From Hominifimenecus microfluidus (GTDB taxonomy: Bacteria > Bacillota > Clostridia > Lachnospirales > Lachnospiraceae): a DNA stretch of 64,000 nt. Location of the stretch: positions 1 through 64,000 of the forward strand of contig JAJEQR010000004.1 in the NCBI GenBank assembly GCA_020687485.1, given 5' to 3'. Below, in pieces: positions 16,549 through 24,672 of the stretch (its first letter is position 1; each line of letters opens with the position of its first letter). A program made the position numbers and the translations under genes. A model generated the notes under the pieces. It searched no databases. It saw nothing but the letters and a program-made list of their open reading frames with translations, and was not told the DNA's origin.

Positions 16549-18684
16549 ATGAACTTAAAACATATCTGCTATGGCTGTTTTCAGGAAAAGCCGGACGAAG
16601 CCTCAGTTTGCCCTCGCTGTGGGTTCTGCGCAGAGGAGGAAAAGCCATTTCTGGCGCTGCCCATGGGGACTCTGCTCAATGGCCGCTACATGACTGGCAA
16701 GGTACTGGGCGTGGGAGGATTTGGCATTACTTATCTGTGCTATGACCTGACACTGGAGATCAAAGTCGCGATTAAGGAATATATGCCGTCCAGTCTTGCA
16801 ACCCGGCATTCTGACAAGTACAGCGTAGCTCTGACTGGACGAGGACAGGAGGAGTACCGGAACGGCATGGAGCGCTTTCTGGATGAGGCACGGATTCTTG
16901 CCAAGCTGCAGAACACGCCGAATATCGTGTCGGTGCAGAACTATTTTAAAGAAAACAATACAGCATATTTCGTGATGGAATATATCGAAGGTATGAGTCT
17001 GAAGGCATATATTGCCTCCCAGGGCGGGAAAATTCCTTATGACCAGGCATTGACTATTTTGATGCCGGTGATGCAGGCGCTGACACAGGTGCATGCTTTG
17101 AACTTAACACATCGTGATATCAGTCCAGATAATATTTTCATCACAGCCGGAGGAGAGAGCAAACTACTGGATTTTGGCGCTGCTCGCTCTTCTACGGTGG
17201 AGGAAAAAAGTCTGTCCATTATCTTGAAACACGGATATGCGCCCGAAGAGCAGTACTACAGCAAAGGAAATCAGGGCCCTTGGACGGATGTATATGCGAT
17301 GGGAGCGACATTGTACCGCTGTGTGACAGGAGAACTGCCGCCGGATTCCATTATGCGGGTTCATAATGATACGCTGAAAAGACCTTCGGAACTGGGAATT
17401 TCTCTTCCTGCGTATGTGGAACAGAGCATTCTGAGGGCGCTTGCGGTGAATGCGAAGGATCGTTTCCCCTCTATGGAGGACTTTCTGGAAGGGTTTACCG
17501 GTAAAAACCAGGCGGATTTCTGCAGCACGACGGCTTTGGCGCTTGGTCATATAGTGGGGGGCTCCGGCGGAATGCCGGGACTTTGGACAGGGCTCCGGCG
17601 GCGTTCTGTCGGCTTGCGGCTTGCGATTCTGGTACTGTGTATTGCTGCAGTGGGGCTGGGCGTCTGGAGGACCACATCGGGGATCAGAACACTGACCAGT
17701 GTGAGAACTGAGTCGAGTTCAGATAAATCCGGGTTGGCACTGCAGGAACCGGATGGCGCAGGCAATGTATTATCTTTACAGGAGTATACCCAGGGCTATC
17801 TGAATATTACCATGGGGATTCCAGAAGGGTATACAGAGACAGAATCCGGAAGCGGCGCTTTTATGTCTGCGGATGGGGCTTCCACACTGCAGGTTGGGTT
17901 TTATGACAAATCCGCCGGTTTCCCAGTGTATACCCTTTCGGATGTAGAAAAAAATGCGGAGAAATATGTCCGCTATTACATCGGGTTGTTAGAAAGTACC
18001 GATATCACAGAGCAGAAAATTACAGGTCGGGGCTACAGGAAGATCGGTACTCTCAACGCTTACCTGATTCAATTTGCCGCCACCGAAGGCAACGGTTCGA
18101 CCATGGAATTCCTGACGGCGTTTATCGAATGCCAAAATGAGTTCGGCTGTTACAACCTTATCGGTTCCTATCGCCAGGGCGATGAGGAGGCAGAAGCAGA
18201 GATTTTTGCAGCAATGGATTCCTTTCGGAGCAGCGGCCCTGCTGGAACCATCTACCGGCGGTTTTATGATGAAAGACTTCCGTTCCAATTTATCTACTGG
18301 GAGGATGAGGGAGAGGTTAAGTTCAACCCAATCAATGAAAATCGGCTGGCGATCAGCAATAGCAATATCAGCATGGAGATTCACTGCCAACCCTTAAACG
18401 AGATACAGGATAAGGAAGCTTGGCTGAATGCGGTGAAGGAAGAAATGGAAGGTGTGTCTGGCTTTGAGCTGCGTACAGGACGTTGGCAAAGCGAAAGCGG
18501 CGGGATCGACTGGACGATTGATGGGTATACCATAACCGAGGATGGGCAGACTGTCTATGTAGATGCTTACGCCGGTGCGTCCGACGGATTTGTGTTTCTG
18601 ATTCTGGTCGCTGCGGAAAAAGAGAACAATCTTTTCGATGGACTGCTGCTGGATGTGACCAGTACGATTTGTCCTGTAAAATAG
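16549..18684 (+). CDS. Zinc-ribbon Ser/Thr protein kinase with extracellular domain (paralog 2)
   Basis: 711 residues with the same plan as its upstream neighbour: zinc ribbon (CYGC, CPRC), glycine loop GVGGFG, VAIKEY, HRDISPDN, LLDFGAAR, GYAPEEQY, one helix at about 355-374 and an outer domain. The kinase halves are very similar, while the extracellular halves have drifted and share only scattered blocks such as the YTLSDVE/YSLADVE region. That is what tandem duplication followed by divergence of the sensing part would leave. AAAGAGG precedes the ATG, 42 bases after the first kinase. Confidence 0.9.
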   Translation: MNLKHICYGCFQEKPDEASVCPRCGFCAEEEKPFLALPMGTLLNGRYMTGKVLGVGGFGITYLCYDLTLEIKVAIKEYMPSSLATRHSDKYSVALTGRGQEEYRNGMERFLDEARILAKLQNTPNIVSVQNYFKENNTAYFVMEYIEGMSLKAYIASQGGKIPYDQALTILMPVMQALTQVHALNLTHRDISPDNIFITAGGESKLLDFGAARSSTVEEKSLSIILKHGYAPEEQYYSKGNQGPWTDVYAMGATLYRCVTGELPPDSIMRVHNDTLKRPSELGISLPAYVEQSILRALAVNAKDRFPSMEDFLEGFTGKNQADFCSTTALALGHIVGGSGGMPGLWTGLRRRSVGLRLAILVLCIAAVGLGVWRTTSGIRTLTSVRTESSSDKSGLALQEPDGAGNVLSLQEYTQGYLNITMGIPEGYTETESGSGAFMSADGASTLQVGFYDKSAGFPVYTLSDVEKNAEKYVRYYIGLLESTDITEQKITGRGYRKIGTLNAYLIQFAATEGNGSTMEFLTAFIECQNEFGCYNLIGSYRQGDEEAEAEIFAAMDSFRSSGPAGTIYRRFYDERLPFQFIYWEDEGEVKFNPINENRLAISNSNISMEIHCQPLNEIQDKEAWLNAVKEEMEGVSGFELRTGRWQSESGGIDWTIDGYTITEDGQTVYVDAYAGASDGFVFLILVAAEKENNLFDGLLLDVTSTICPVK

Positions 18685-18722
18685 AGAGTGAGCGCATTTT
18701 CAAGAGAAAGGAGAAAAAAGTA

Positions 18723-19034
18723 GTGCTGAGATTGAAAAGAAGTGTCAACTGTTCCCGCCGTATGGTCGTGTACGCCATCTTCGACGTGTTGGATCGTATG
18801 GGCTGCCAATATGAGCAGGCAATGGTCGGTGATATCAGGGTGGAGACAAAGGTGCTGGGGCATATCAGCGAGTATGCCTTTGCTGTGACAGAACAAACCG
18901 CCAATACATCGATCCTCCACGTTTCCATGCTCCGTCCAGCAAGTGGCATGACCGAAGAGAAAAAACAACTCGCGGTTCATTATATGTTGGACAGCGTACT
19001 CCAGCATATCGACGAAGTGCAGGCTTCAGAGTGA
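18723..19034 (+). CDS. Small protein of the kinase cassette, unknown function
   Basis: 103 residues starting at GTG, chosen because AAAGGAG lies about 8 bases upstream; an in-frame codon 54 bases earlier would overlap the upstream coding end. It is an alpha-beta protein without membrane segments, with a MVVYAIFDVLDRMGCQYEQ helix and a beta stretch around ILHVSMLRPASG. No known family. It follows the second kinase by 38 bases in the same direction and is probably the next cistron of the cassette. Confidence 0.7.
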   Translation: MLRLKRSVNCSRRMVVYAIFDVLDRMGCQYEQAMVGDIRVETKVLGHISEYAFAVTEQTANTSILHVSMLRPASGMTEEKKQLAVHYMLDSVLQHIDEVQASE

Positions 19035-19044
19035 GGAGGGTATG

Positions 19045-19233
19045 ATGGCAAATAAACCAAGAGCCGCCGCCTTTACATTATCGTTCAAGGTCATTTCTTT
19101 TCCTTTTGCTGAGAGAATGCCTATGCTGCTCGCGATTCCTGTGCATAAGGGCCTGTCGTATCTGCTGCCTTTTCTTGTATGGGACGGATGGAATGCCGCG
19201 CTTCGTACAGCTCCACCAGGTCAAAGTGCATAG
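19045..19233 (+). CDS. Short protein or truncated gene end, unknown
   Basis: About 62 residues. A strong GAGGAGG lies just before two adjacent ATG codons (19042 and 19045), 10 bases after the previous stop, so translation is likely. The product has a hydrophobic centre and a proline-rich tail ending APPGQSA. The abrupt tail and the repeat-rich DNA that follows suggest the 3' part of a larger gene has been lost. No family recognised. Confidence 0.5.
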   Translation: MANKPRAAAFTLSFKVISFPFAERMPMLLAIPVHKGLSYLLPFLVWDGWNAALRTAPPGQSA

Positions 19234-19270
19234 AAGGCAAAAAAATTCACTGTTCTGATCTAAAAATATG

Positions 19271-19300
19271 TTGCCCTACCCGGGTATAATCGGTTATAAT
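19271..19300 (+). promoter_or_regulatory. Promoter of a short hairpin transcript
   Basis: TTGCCC (19271-19276) and TATAAT (19295-19300) are 18 bases apart. A second TATAAT at 19285-19290 has no -35 partner. Transcription would start near 19307, directly before a terminator-like hairpin. Confidence 0.5.
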
Positions 19301-19319
19301 AAACATGGTTATTGACTAG

Positions 19320-19370
19320 GGTTCCAGAGTACGATCTTGCAAGGAGGGTGCACTGGAACCTTTTCCTTTC
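19320..19370 (+). terminator. Terminator-like hairpin forming a possible short RNA
   Basis: GGTTCCAG (19320-19327) pairs with CTGGAACC (19353-19360), followed by TTTTCCTTTC. The loop carries AAGGAGG. With the promoter just upstream it would make an RNA of about 60 nt, or an attenuated leader for the FliB-like gene 250 bases on. Confidence 0.5.
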
Positions 19371-19479
19371 ATTGCTATGGACAGTATACCAAGCATTTGG
19401 TGGACAATCAAGCAGATCAGTGGATGGTCAATTTAAGAGAGCACAAACACTTGTATGAATGAGCATATGAAATTCAAAT

Positions 19480-19587
19480 CGGCAGTTCATGCTTGCATGA
19501 ATGAGGATATTTGAAAAAATCCATATGGCAAGAAGCCGCAGCGAGATGTAGCGTAAGCGAAATCGAGCTGCGGCTCTGAATAGTTAC
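19480..19587 (+). repeat. MITE-like repeat, copy 1 (left end missing)
   Basis: Shares with 62113-62255 the blocks CATGCTTGCATGA, AAAATCCATATGGC, AGCGAGATGTAGCGTAAGCG and the terminal GGCTCTGAATAGTTAC, in the same order. The segment AGCCGCAGC...GCTGCGGCT forms a perfect 9-bp hairpin. The right end equals the reverse complement of the left terminal repeat of the other copy, but no matching left end was found here. Otherwise the 19234-19620 gap holds only the promoter and hairpin listed. Confidence 0.8.
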
Positions 19588-19620
19588 TAAAATTAAAAGC
19601 AAAGGGAATGTTAAAAGCGA

Positions 19621-20778
19621 ATGAGATATACAATTCCGGATTACTATTTTGGATTCAAATGTACAGCTGACCAATGCGAAGACACTTGCTGTGCCGGATG
19701 GCAGATCGGCATCGATGAGACGTCAGCACAGAGATACTGGAAAGAAAAGGGACCTTTTCGCCGGACTTTGAGAAAGAATATCAATTTTCATGGCAGTGTC
19801 TTCCGCCAGCAGCCGGACGGAAGCTGTGCTTTCCTTCGGGAAGATGGTCTGTGTGAAATGGTTCTTCAGATGGGAGAGGAGGCGCTGTGTCGCACCTGTC
19901 ATTACTATCCCAGACATATCGAAGAATTTGAAAACGAGCGGGAAATTACATTATCTGTGTCCTGCCCAGAGGTCGCGAAGCTTCTGATGAATCGTAGAAT
20001 GCCGGTTCATTTTCTGCACAAAAAGGATGAGAAGGAAGAAATTTATCCAGATTACGATCCGATCTTCTTTGATCAGCTGCAGGAAGCCCGTGAAGTGATG
20101 ATTCAGATTCTGCAGAACCGCAGTCTTCCGGCATCTGTGCGCGCGCTTCTGATTCTGGGACTGGCGCATGATATGCAGCTGCGTTTCAATGGCGGAAGCT
20201 TCTTCACCTGCCAGCAGCTTTACTCCCGCTACCAGAGCCGTGAAGCGGCATCTTATGCCTCCGAGTGGCTGAAAGGCAAGGAGAAGAATGCGTGTCAGGC
20301 AGTCCGGGAAGAAAATCAGCAGGAGGTGCATGTGGCAGCGGTGTGCTTCGCACAGTTGTACGAACTGGAGCATCTTCGTTCCGATTGGGAGATGGTTCTT
20401 CGTGAGGCGGAATCTCTTCTATTTAAAGAGGTATCCGAAAACGATCGTGACAGCTACCGTTGGATTTCCAAAGAATTTGGCGCGTATATCATGACAGAAT
20501 ATCCAGACTGGGAAATCCAGAAGGAGCAGCTTCTGGTATATTTTATCAGTACATATTTTTGCGGAGCGGTGTACGACGGTCATATCTATTCCAAGGTGCG
20601 TATGGCTGTGCTGTGCGTCTGGTATATAGAAGAACTGTTGAAAGCCCGCTGGCTCAGAAATGAGAAGTTCCTGGATACGGAAGAGGTCTGTGAGATCGTT
20701 TACCGTTTCTCCCGTGAGATCGAGCACTCCGATCAGAACCTGGAGGCGGCGGAGAAGATCCCGATTCCTTTCCCGTGA
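19621..20778 (+). CDS. fliB: FliB-like lysine-N-methylase family protein
   Basis: 385 residues of the FliB family, named for the enterobacterial enzyme that methylates lysines of flagellin. The cysteine-rich N-terminus CTADQCEDTCCAGWQIGID, then CRTCHYYPRHIEEF and SVSCPEVAKLL, are the family's characteristic blocks and could hold a metal or iron-sulphur centre. No flagellar gene is in the window, so the target protein may differ. GGGA precedes the ATG at 11 bases. A U32-like protein gene follows 46 bases later and is probably its partner. Confidence 0.85.
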   Translation: MRYTIPDYYFGFKCTADQCEDTCCAGWQIGIDETSAQRYWKEKGPFRRTLRKNINFHGSVFRQQPDGSCAFLREDGLCEMVLQMGEEALCRTCHYYPRHIEEFENEREITLSVSCPEVAKLLMNRRMPVHFLHKKDEKEEIYPDYDPIFFDQLQEAREVMIQILQNRSLPASVRALLILGLAHDMQLRFNGGSFFTCQQLYSRYQSREAASYASEWLKGKEKNACQAVREENQQEVHVAAVCFAQLYELEHLRSDWEMVLREAESLLFKEVSENDRDSYRWISKEFGAYIMTEYPDWEIQKEQLLVYFISTYFCGAVYDGHIYSKVRMAVLCVWYIEELLKARWLRNEKFLDTEEVCEIVYRFSREIEHSDQNLEAAEKIPIPFP

Positions 20779-20824
20779 ATGAAGAGCGTGCAGGAGATAG
20801 AGCAAAACATGGAGGGAGATATGG

Positions 20825-21721
20825 ATGAATACTGCATACTACCATTTGCCCGGATTATTTGAATTTTATGAATTGTATCGGATGTTTGTGCCTTTGTTCC
20901 GCGAGCACCGGGAATATTTTTACGACTGGTGTGAGATTGGATCGATCTATGGCGCGCCGGCCGACTGTCTGTGGGGCGGAGGGCGTGTCGGTTTCGGTGA
21001 TTCTGATCCGCAGGAGGTGCTGGCCTGGATGGAGGAATACGGAATCTCCGCCCGACTGACATTCAGCAATTCCCTGCTGCGGGAGGAACATCTTGCGGAC
21101 CGGCGCTGCAATGGGCTCTGTGCGCTGCTGGAAGAGAGCCGCTGTGTGCAAAATGGCGTAATTGTTCATTCGGATCTTCTGCTAGATTATTTGAGGAAGA
21201 CTTACCCCGGCCTGTATCTCGTATCCTCAACCACGAAGGTTCTGACGGAATTTGAGCAGTTCCATCGGGAAGTGCAGCGGGAAGAGTTTCGCTATATTGT
21301 CCCTGATTTCAGATTGAACCAGGCGCTGGAGCAATGGATGGGATTTCCGCAGAATGAAAAGGATAAAGTGGAATTCCTGTGTAATGAATGCTGCTGGTTT
21401 GGCTGTCCGGACCGGAAGCTATGCTATGAGGCAGTTAGTCGTAAGAGCCTGGGAGAACCGGGGGCGGAACATCGCTGTGCAGCTCCGGGCTCCGAAGGGG
21501 GATACCGCTTTTCAAAAGCAATGAAAAATCCGGGATTTATCGGAATTGACGATATCCGGAACACATATTTGCCGATGGGGTATTCTCACTTTAAGATCGA
21601 AGGACGCAGTCTGGGAAGCGCCCTGATCCTGGAATTCCTGCTCTATTATATGACGAAACCGGAATATCAGCTGACTGTGCGGGAGGAGATTTATCTGGAC
21701 AATATGCTGGATCTCTTTTAG
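20825..21721 (+). CDS. U32-peptidase-like TIM-barrel protein
   Basis: 298 residues, no signal peptide. Several stretches resemble the U32 peptidase fold: GISARLTFSNSLL, GLYLVSSTTKVLTEF, the four-cysteine region CNECCWFGCPDRKLCYE (about residues 180-196) and YSHFKIEGRSLGSAL near the end, comparable to the KIEGR of U32 proteins. The cysteines could bind a cluster. U32 family members include collagenase-like proteases and hydroxylases of tRNA or quinone rings; no substrate can be named here. GGAGGG precedes the ATG. Co-directional with the FliB-like gene. Confidence 0.6.
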   Translation: MNTAYYHLPGLFEFYELYRMFVPLFREHREYFYDWCEIGSIYGAPADCLWGGGRVGFGDSDPQEVLAWMEEYGISARLTFSNSLLREEHLADRRCNGLCALLEESRCVQNGVIVHSDLLLDYLRKTYPGLYLVSSTTKVLTEFEQFHREVQREEFRYIVPDFRLNQALEQWMGFPQNEKDKVEFLCNECCWFGCPDRKLCYEAVSRKSLGEPGAEHRCAAPGSEGGYRFSKAMKNPGFIGIDDIRNTYLPMGYSHFKIEGRSLGSALILEFLLYYMTKPEYQLTVREEIYLDNMLDLF

Positions 21722-21734
21722 CCTTATACGCATT

Positions 21735-21787
21735 AAAAAAGAAAACAGAAGAAAGTAGCCCCCCGGAACATTTTGTTCCGGGGGGCT
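21735..21787 (-). terminator. Terminator of the AGCS symporter gene
   Basis: A perfect 14-bp stem AGCCCCCCGGAACA/TGTTCCGGGGGGCT with a 3-nt loop. On the minus strand it is followed by a T-rich tail (ACTTTCTTCTGTTTTC). On the plus strand no T-run follows, so it serves mainly the minus-strand gene. Confidence 0.88.
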
Positions 21788-21805
21788 GAGGTAGAGAGAA
21801 GAGTT

Positions 21806-23221
21806 TTATTCGATATGTTTCTTCTTAGCGAAGAAGTCTTTTGTCTCTTTCACGACAATACCGCTTAACGCAAACAGTGCAATCATATTCGGGAAAGCCA
21901 TCAGACCGTTGAAGATATCTGCGATGGTCCATACTGCCTTAACGGTAAGGAAGGGGCCTGCGAAAACCGCCAGAATATAGAGCCAGCGGTAAGCCTTGAT
22001 CATCCCCTGCTTGCCGTGAGTCAGATACTCCAGGCAGCGCTCGCTGTAATAATCCCAGCCAAGGATTGTGGTAAACGCGAAGAAGATCAGGCACACCATA
22101 AGGATAAAGCTGGATACAACCGGAGAGAGCGGCAGGCCATTCTGGAACGCATAGGTCGTAACCTGCACGCCTTCCAGACCTTCCACCTGCCAGGCGCCGG
22201 TCAGAACAATCGAAAGACCTGTCAGAGTACAGATAATGATCGTATCAATAAATGTACCGGTCATGCTTACAAGACCCTGGCGAACCGGCTCATGTGTCTG
22301 AGCGGCAGCGGCAGCGATCGGCGCGCTTCCGAGGCCGGCCTCATTCGAGAAAATACCGCGGGCCATACCATTCTGCATTGCAACAAGCATACTGCCAACC
22401 ACACCGCCGGTGATCGCACTGGGATTAAAGGCAGCTTTCACAATCGTAGCAAATGCGGCAGGAACCTTTGTAATATTAAAAAGTACCAGTGCGAACGCGA
22501 ATACAAAGTAAATGACAGCCATAAAAGGAACGATAACCTGACTGACATTCGCGATACGCTTGATACCGCCGATCAGAACAGCAGCAACACAGAGCGTGAC
22601 AAGAACCGAAGCGATCACCGTAACCAGAGACTGTTCGCCGACGATCGGCAGAGTAACAAGAATGGCCTTGTCCGGATCAAAGAAGCCCTGCGCAGCACTG
22701 GCAATACCATTTACCTGAGTGATGGTACCGATACCCAGAAGACCTACCATGACACCGAAGAACGCGAAAATCTTCGCCAGCCAGGTCCAGCCTTTCCCCA
22801 TACCTTTCTCGATGTAATAGAACGGTCCGCCGAGACTGTGTCCGTCTTCCGCCACCACGCGGTACTTTACGGCAAGGAGGCCTTCCGCATACTTTGTTGC
22901 CATACCAAAGAAAGCAGCAACGATCATCCAGAACAGAGCGCCGGGACCGCCGGCACATACAGCGGTAGCCACGCCGACAATATTGCCGGTACCAATGGTC
23001 GCGCTGAGCGCAGTACAGAGAGCACCGAAGCTGGAAATCTCACCGGTCGCACCTTCTTCGTTGCGAAGCATCCATTTCAGAGCCAGCGGGAGGCGGCGGA
23101 TCTGCAGAAGACCCAGGCGCACGGTAAGCATAAGTCCTCCGCAGAGAATCAGAGCCATCAGCGGCACACCCCATACAAGGCTGTCGATGGTTCCCAGAAG
23201 GCTGTTAATCGAGTCCATCAT
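21806..23221 (-). CDS. AGCS family sodium:alanine/glycine symporter
   Basis: 471 residues with about ten transmembrane helices of the alanine or glycine:cation symporter family. Hallmarks are ATIGTGNIVGVATAVCAGGPGA (abridged) near residues 75-96, GGPFYYIEKGMGKGW and GIFSNEAGLGSAPIAAAAA. It imports glycine or alanine with sodium. The tandem glycine riboswitch in its leader points to glycine as the physiological substrate or effector. AAGGGGAAAG precedes the ATG at 23221; ATG 23218 is an equal alternative. Confidence 0.93.
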   Translation of the reverse strand: MMDSINSLLGTIDSLVWGVPLMALILCGGLMLTVRLGLLQIRRLPLALKWMLRNEEGATGEISSFGALCTALSATIGTGNIVGVATAVCAGGPGALFWMIVAAFFGMATKYAEGLLAVKYRVVAEDGHSLGGPFYYIEKGMGKGWTWLAKIFAFFGVMVGLLGIGTITQVNGIASAAQGFFDPDKAILVTLPIVGEQSLVTVIASVLVTLCVAAVLIGGIKRIANVSQVIVPFMAVIYFVFAFALVLFNITKVPAAFATIVKAAFNPSAITGGVVGSMLVAMQNGMARGIFSNEAGLGSAPIAAAAAQTHEPVRQGLVSMTGTFIDTIIICTLTGLSIVLTGAWQVEGLEGVQVTTYAFQNGLPLSPVVSSFILMVCLIFFAFTTILGWDYYSERCLEYLTHGKQGMIKAYRWLYILAVFAGPFLTVKAVWTIADIFNGLMAFPNMIALFALSGIVVKETKDFFAKKKHIE

Positions 23222-23291
23222 AATTTTCTTTCCCCTTTGATTTTATTTTGTTTTCCGGAATACGCCCGATCAGAAATCGGAATCGAAATGC

Positions 23292-23317
23292 AAAAAAAAG
23301 AGCCCGCTATGGGCTCT
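23292..23317 (-). terminator. Terminator of the glycine riboswitch
   Basis: On the minus strand AGAGCCC, loop ATAGC, GGGCTCT and eight Ts. It lies between the second glycine aptamer and the symporter start and is the switchable terminator. Confidence 0.9.
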
Positions 23318-23348
23318 CAAAACAAAATGAGTGAACGCAAAAAAGAGA

Positions 23349-23526
23349 TGCATCCTCCGTCCTTTTGCCTGAGAGATTCAGTATAAATACTGTTGCACCT
23401 TCGGCACCCTATACAAGATAGGACTTCTCCGGAGCGCCATCCATTGACAGTCGCGATATAATCACCTGAGAGTGTTACTCCTTCGGACGACCCGTGGGTC
23501 AATTTCCTGCCAACTTCATCTAGCAC
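23349..23526 (-). promoter_or_regulatory. Tandem glycine riboswitch
   Basis: Minus strand. The second aptamer is textbook: GGAGAAGTCC, GGTGCCGAAGGTGCAAC and CTCTCAGGCAAAAGGAC. Upstream a first aptamer has the variant core GTCCGAAGGAGTAACACTCTCAGGT, here cited in part, with a degenerate 5' side. Two aptamers in tandem upstream of an AGCS symporter are an established arrangement. Ligand binding would decide whether the terminator at 23292-23317 forms. Confidence 0.92.
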
Positions 23527-23534
23527 TTGACTTT

Positions 23535-23563
23535 ATCATAAGTCGGTAAATACAGTTCGTCAA
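23535..23563 (-). promoter_or_regulatory. Promoter of the glycine riboswitch transcript
   Basis: On the minus strand TTGACG (23563-23558) and TATGAT (23540-23535) are separated by 17 bases, ending about 9 bases before the riboswitch. Confidence 0.75.
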
Positions 23564-23611
23564 GAGGAAAAAATAAAAAAATATTTAAACTTAAAGAATT
23601 GAAAATTTCGC

Positions 23612-23640
23612 TTGCAATTTCTACTTTGTTTTATTATAAT
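23612..23640 (+). promoter_or_regulatory. Promoter of the amino acid ABC operon
   Basis: TTGCAA (23612-23617) and TATAAT (23635-23640) are 17 bases apart, leaving a leader of about 50 nt. It is divergent from the AGCS promoter with about 50 bases between the -35 boxes. Confidence 0.78.
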
Positions 23641-23697
23641 AACACTGCACTTCGTTAAAGCGAAAGAAGATTTATTTTTTTAGAGGAGAATTATGAA

Positions 23698-24648
23698 ATG
23701 AAGATGAAGAAAGTACTGAGCGCAGTTCTGGTAACGGCAATGGCAGCTTCCATGGCAGCATGCGGCGGAAACAGCACTTCCACGACGGCAGCGGCAGCAG
23801 AAAGCACGACCGCGGCAGCTGCATCATCCGAAAATGAGAGTATGGAGAGCGAGGCAACCAGCGAAGCGGAGGAGACCACGGAAGTGGCTGCTTCCGGCGA
23901 TTCCGACTGGGCTTATATTGAGGGCAAGGGCAAGATGACGATCGGTGTCACCATGTTCGCTCCGATGAATTATGAAGAGAACGGCGAACTGATCGGTTTT
24001 GATACTGAGCTTGCGAAGGCAGTATGCGAGAAGATTGGCGTTGAGGCAGATTTCATCGAGATCAATTGGGACTCCAAGGAGATCGAGCTGAATTCCAAGA
24101 ATATCGACTGCATCTGGAACGGCATGTGCATCACCGAGGAGCGCAAGCAGAACATGAGCGTCTCCGATCCTTATCTGCTGAATACGCAGGCGCTGGTTAT
24201 GAAGGCGGATCGTGAGGATGCGATCATGGCAGATGTAACCGGACTTACTGTGGTTGCCGAGCAGGGCTCCACCGGCGAGGGCAAGCTTCTGGGCGACATC
24301 CCGGATGATGAAACCGTTGTTGTATCCCCCAGCGAGTTCTTTGCGGGCGTGAATTACACTCCTGTGGATTCCATGGCGAAGGCTTTGATGGAAGTAAAGG
24401 CCGGTACGGCAGATCTGGCTATTGTTGACAGCGTATGCGCGTTGGCCATGGTAGGCGAAGGTACCGAATACTCCGACATGGTTGTAAATATGGATAATAA
24501 CTTTGGTGAGCAGGAGTACGGCATTGCGTTCCGCAAGGGGTCCGATACAACCGAGAAGGTGAACGCGGCGATTGCAGAGTTGTACAGTGAAGGCGTAGTA
24601 GAGCAGATTGCTGCTAAGTACGGTCTTACCGATATTTTGATTAAATAG
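23698..24648 (+). CDS. Polar amino acid ABC transporter, substrate-binding lipoprotein
   Basis: 316 residues of the SBP_bac_3 family. A lipoprotein signal MKMKKVLSAVLVTAMAASMAAC gives lipidation at the Cys; a low-complexity Ser/Thr/Ala/Glu linker of about 45 residues follows, then the ligand-binding fold with GFDTELAKAVCEKIG and NGMCITEERKQNM. The ligand is a polar amino acid or cystine, not further resolved. A two-codon frame ATG AAA TGA at 23693-23701 overlaps the start within the ribosome site region. First gene of a three-gene operon. Confidence 0.92.
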   Translation: MKMKKVLSAVLVTAMAASMAACGGNSTSTTAAAAESTTAAAASSENESMESEATSEAEETTEVAASGDSDWAYIEGKGKMTIGVTMFAPMNYEENGELIGFDTELAKAVCEKIGVEADFIEINWDSKEIELNSKNIDCIWNGMCITEERKQNMSVSDPYLLNTQALVMKADREDAIMADVTGLTVVAEQGSTGEGKLLGDIPDDETVVVSPSEFFAGVNYTPVDSMAKALMEVKAGTADLAIVDSVCALAMVGEGTEYSDMVVNMDNNFGEQEYGIAFRKGSDTTEKVNAAIAELYSEGVVEQIAAKYGLTDILIK

Positions 24649-24672
24649 TAATAATACACGAAGGAGAATCTT

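Noticed and set aside
19307..19371. Guanidine-I riboswitch suggested by CTAGGGTTCC
   Set aside because: The downstream conserved core of that aptamer is absent and the segment closes at once into a terminator-like hairpin.
22016..23386. A 456-codon plus-strand frame across the AGCS symporter and part of the glycine riboswitch
   Set aside because: It is antisense to a well-conserved transporter and its riboswitch, with a composition (His, Asn, Arg-rich) typical of shadow frames.
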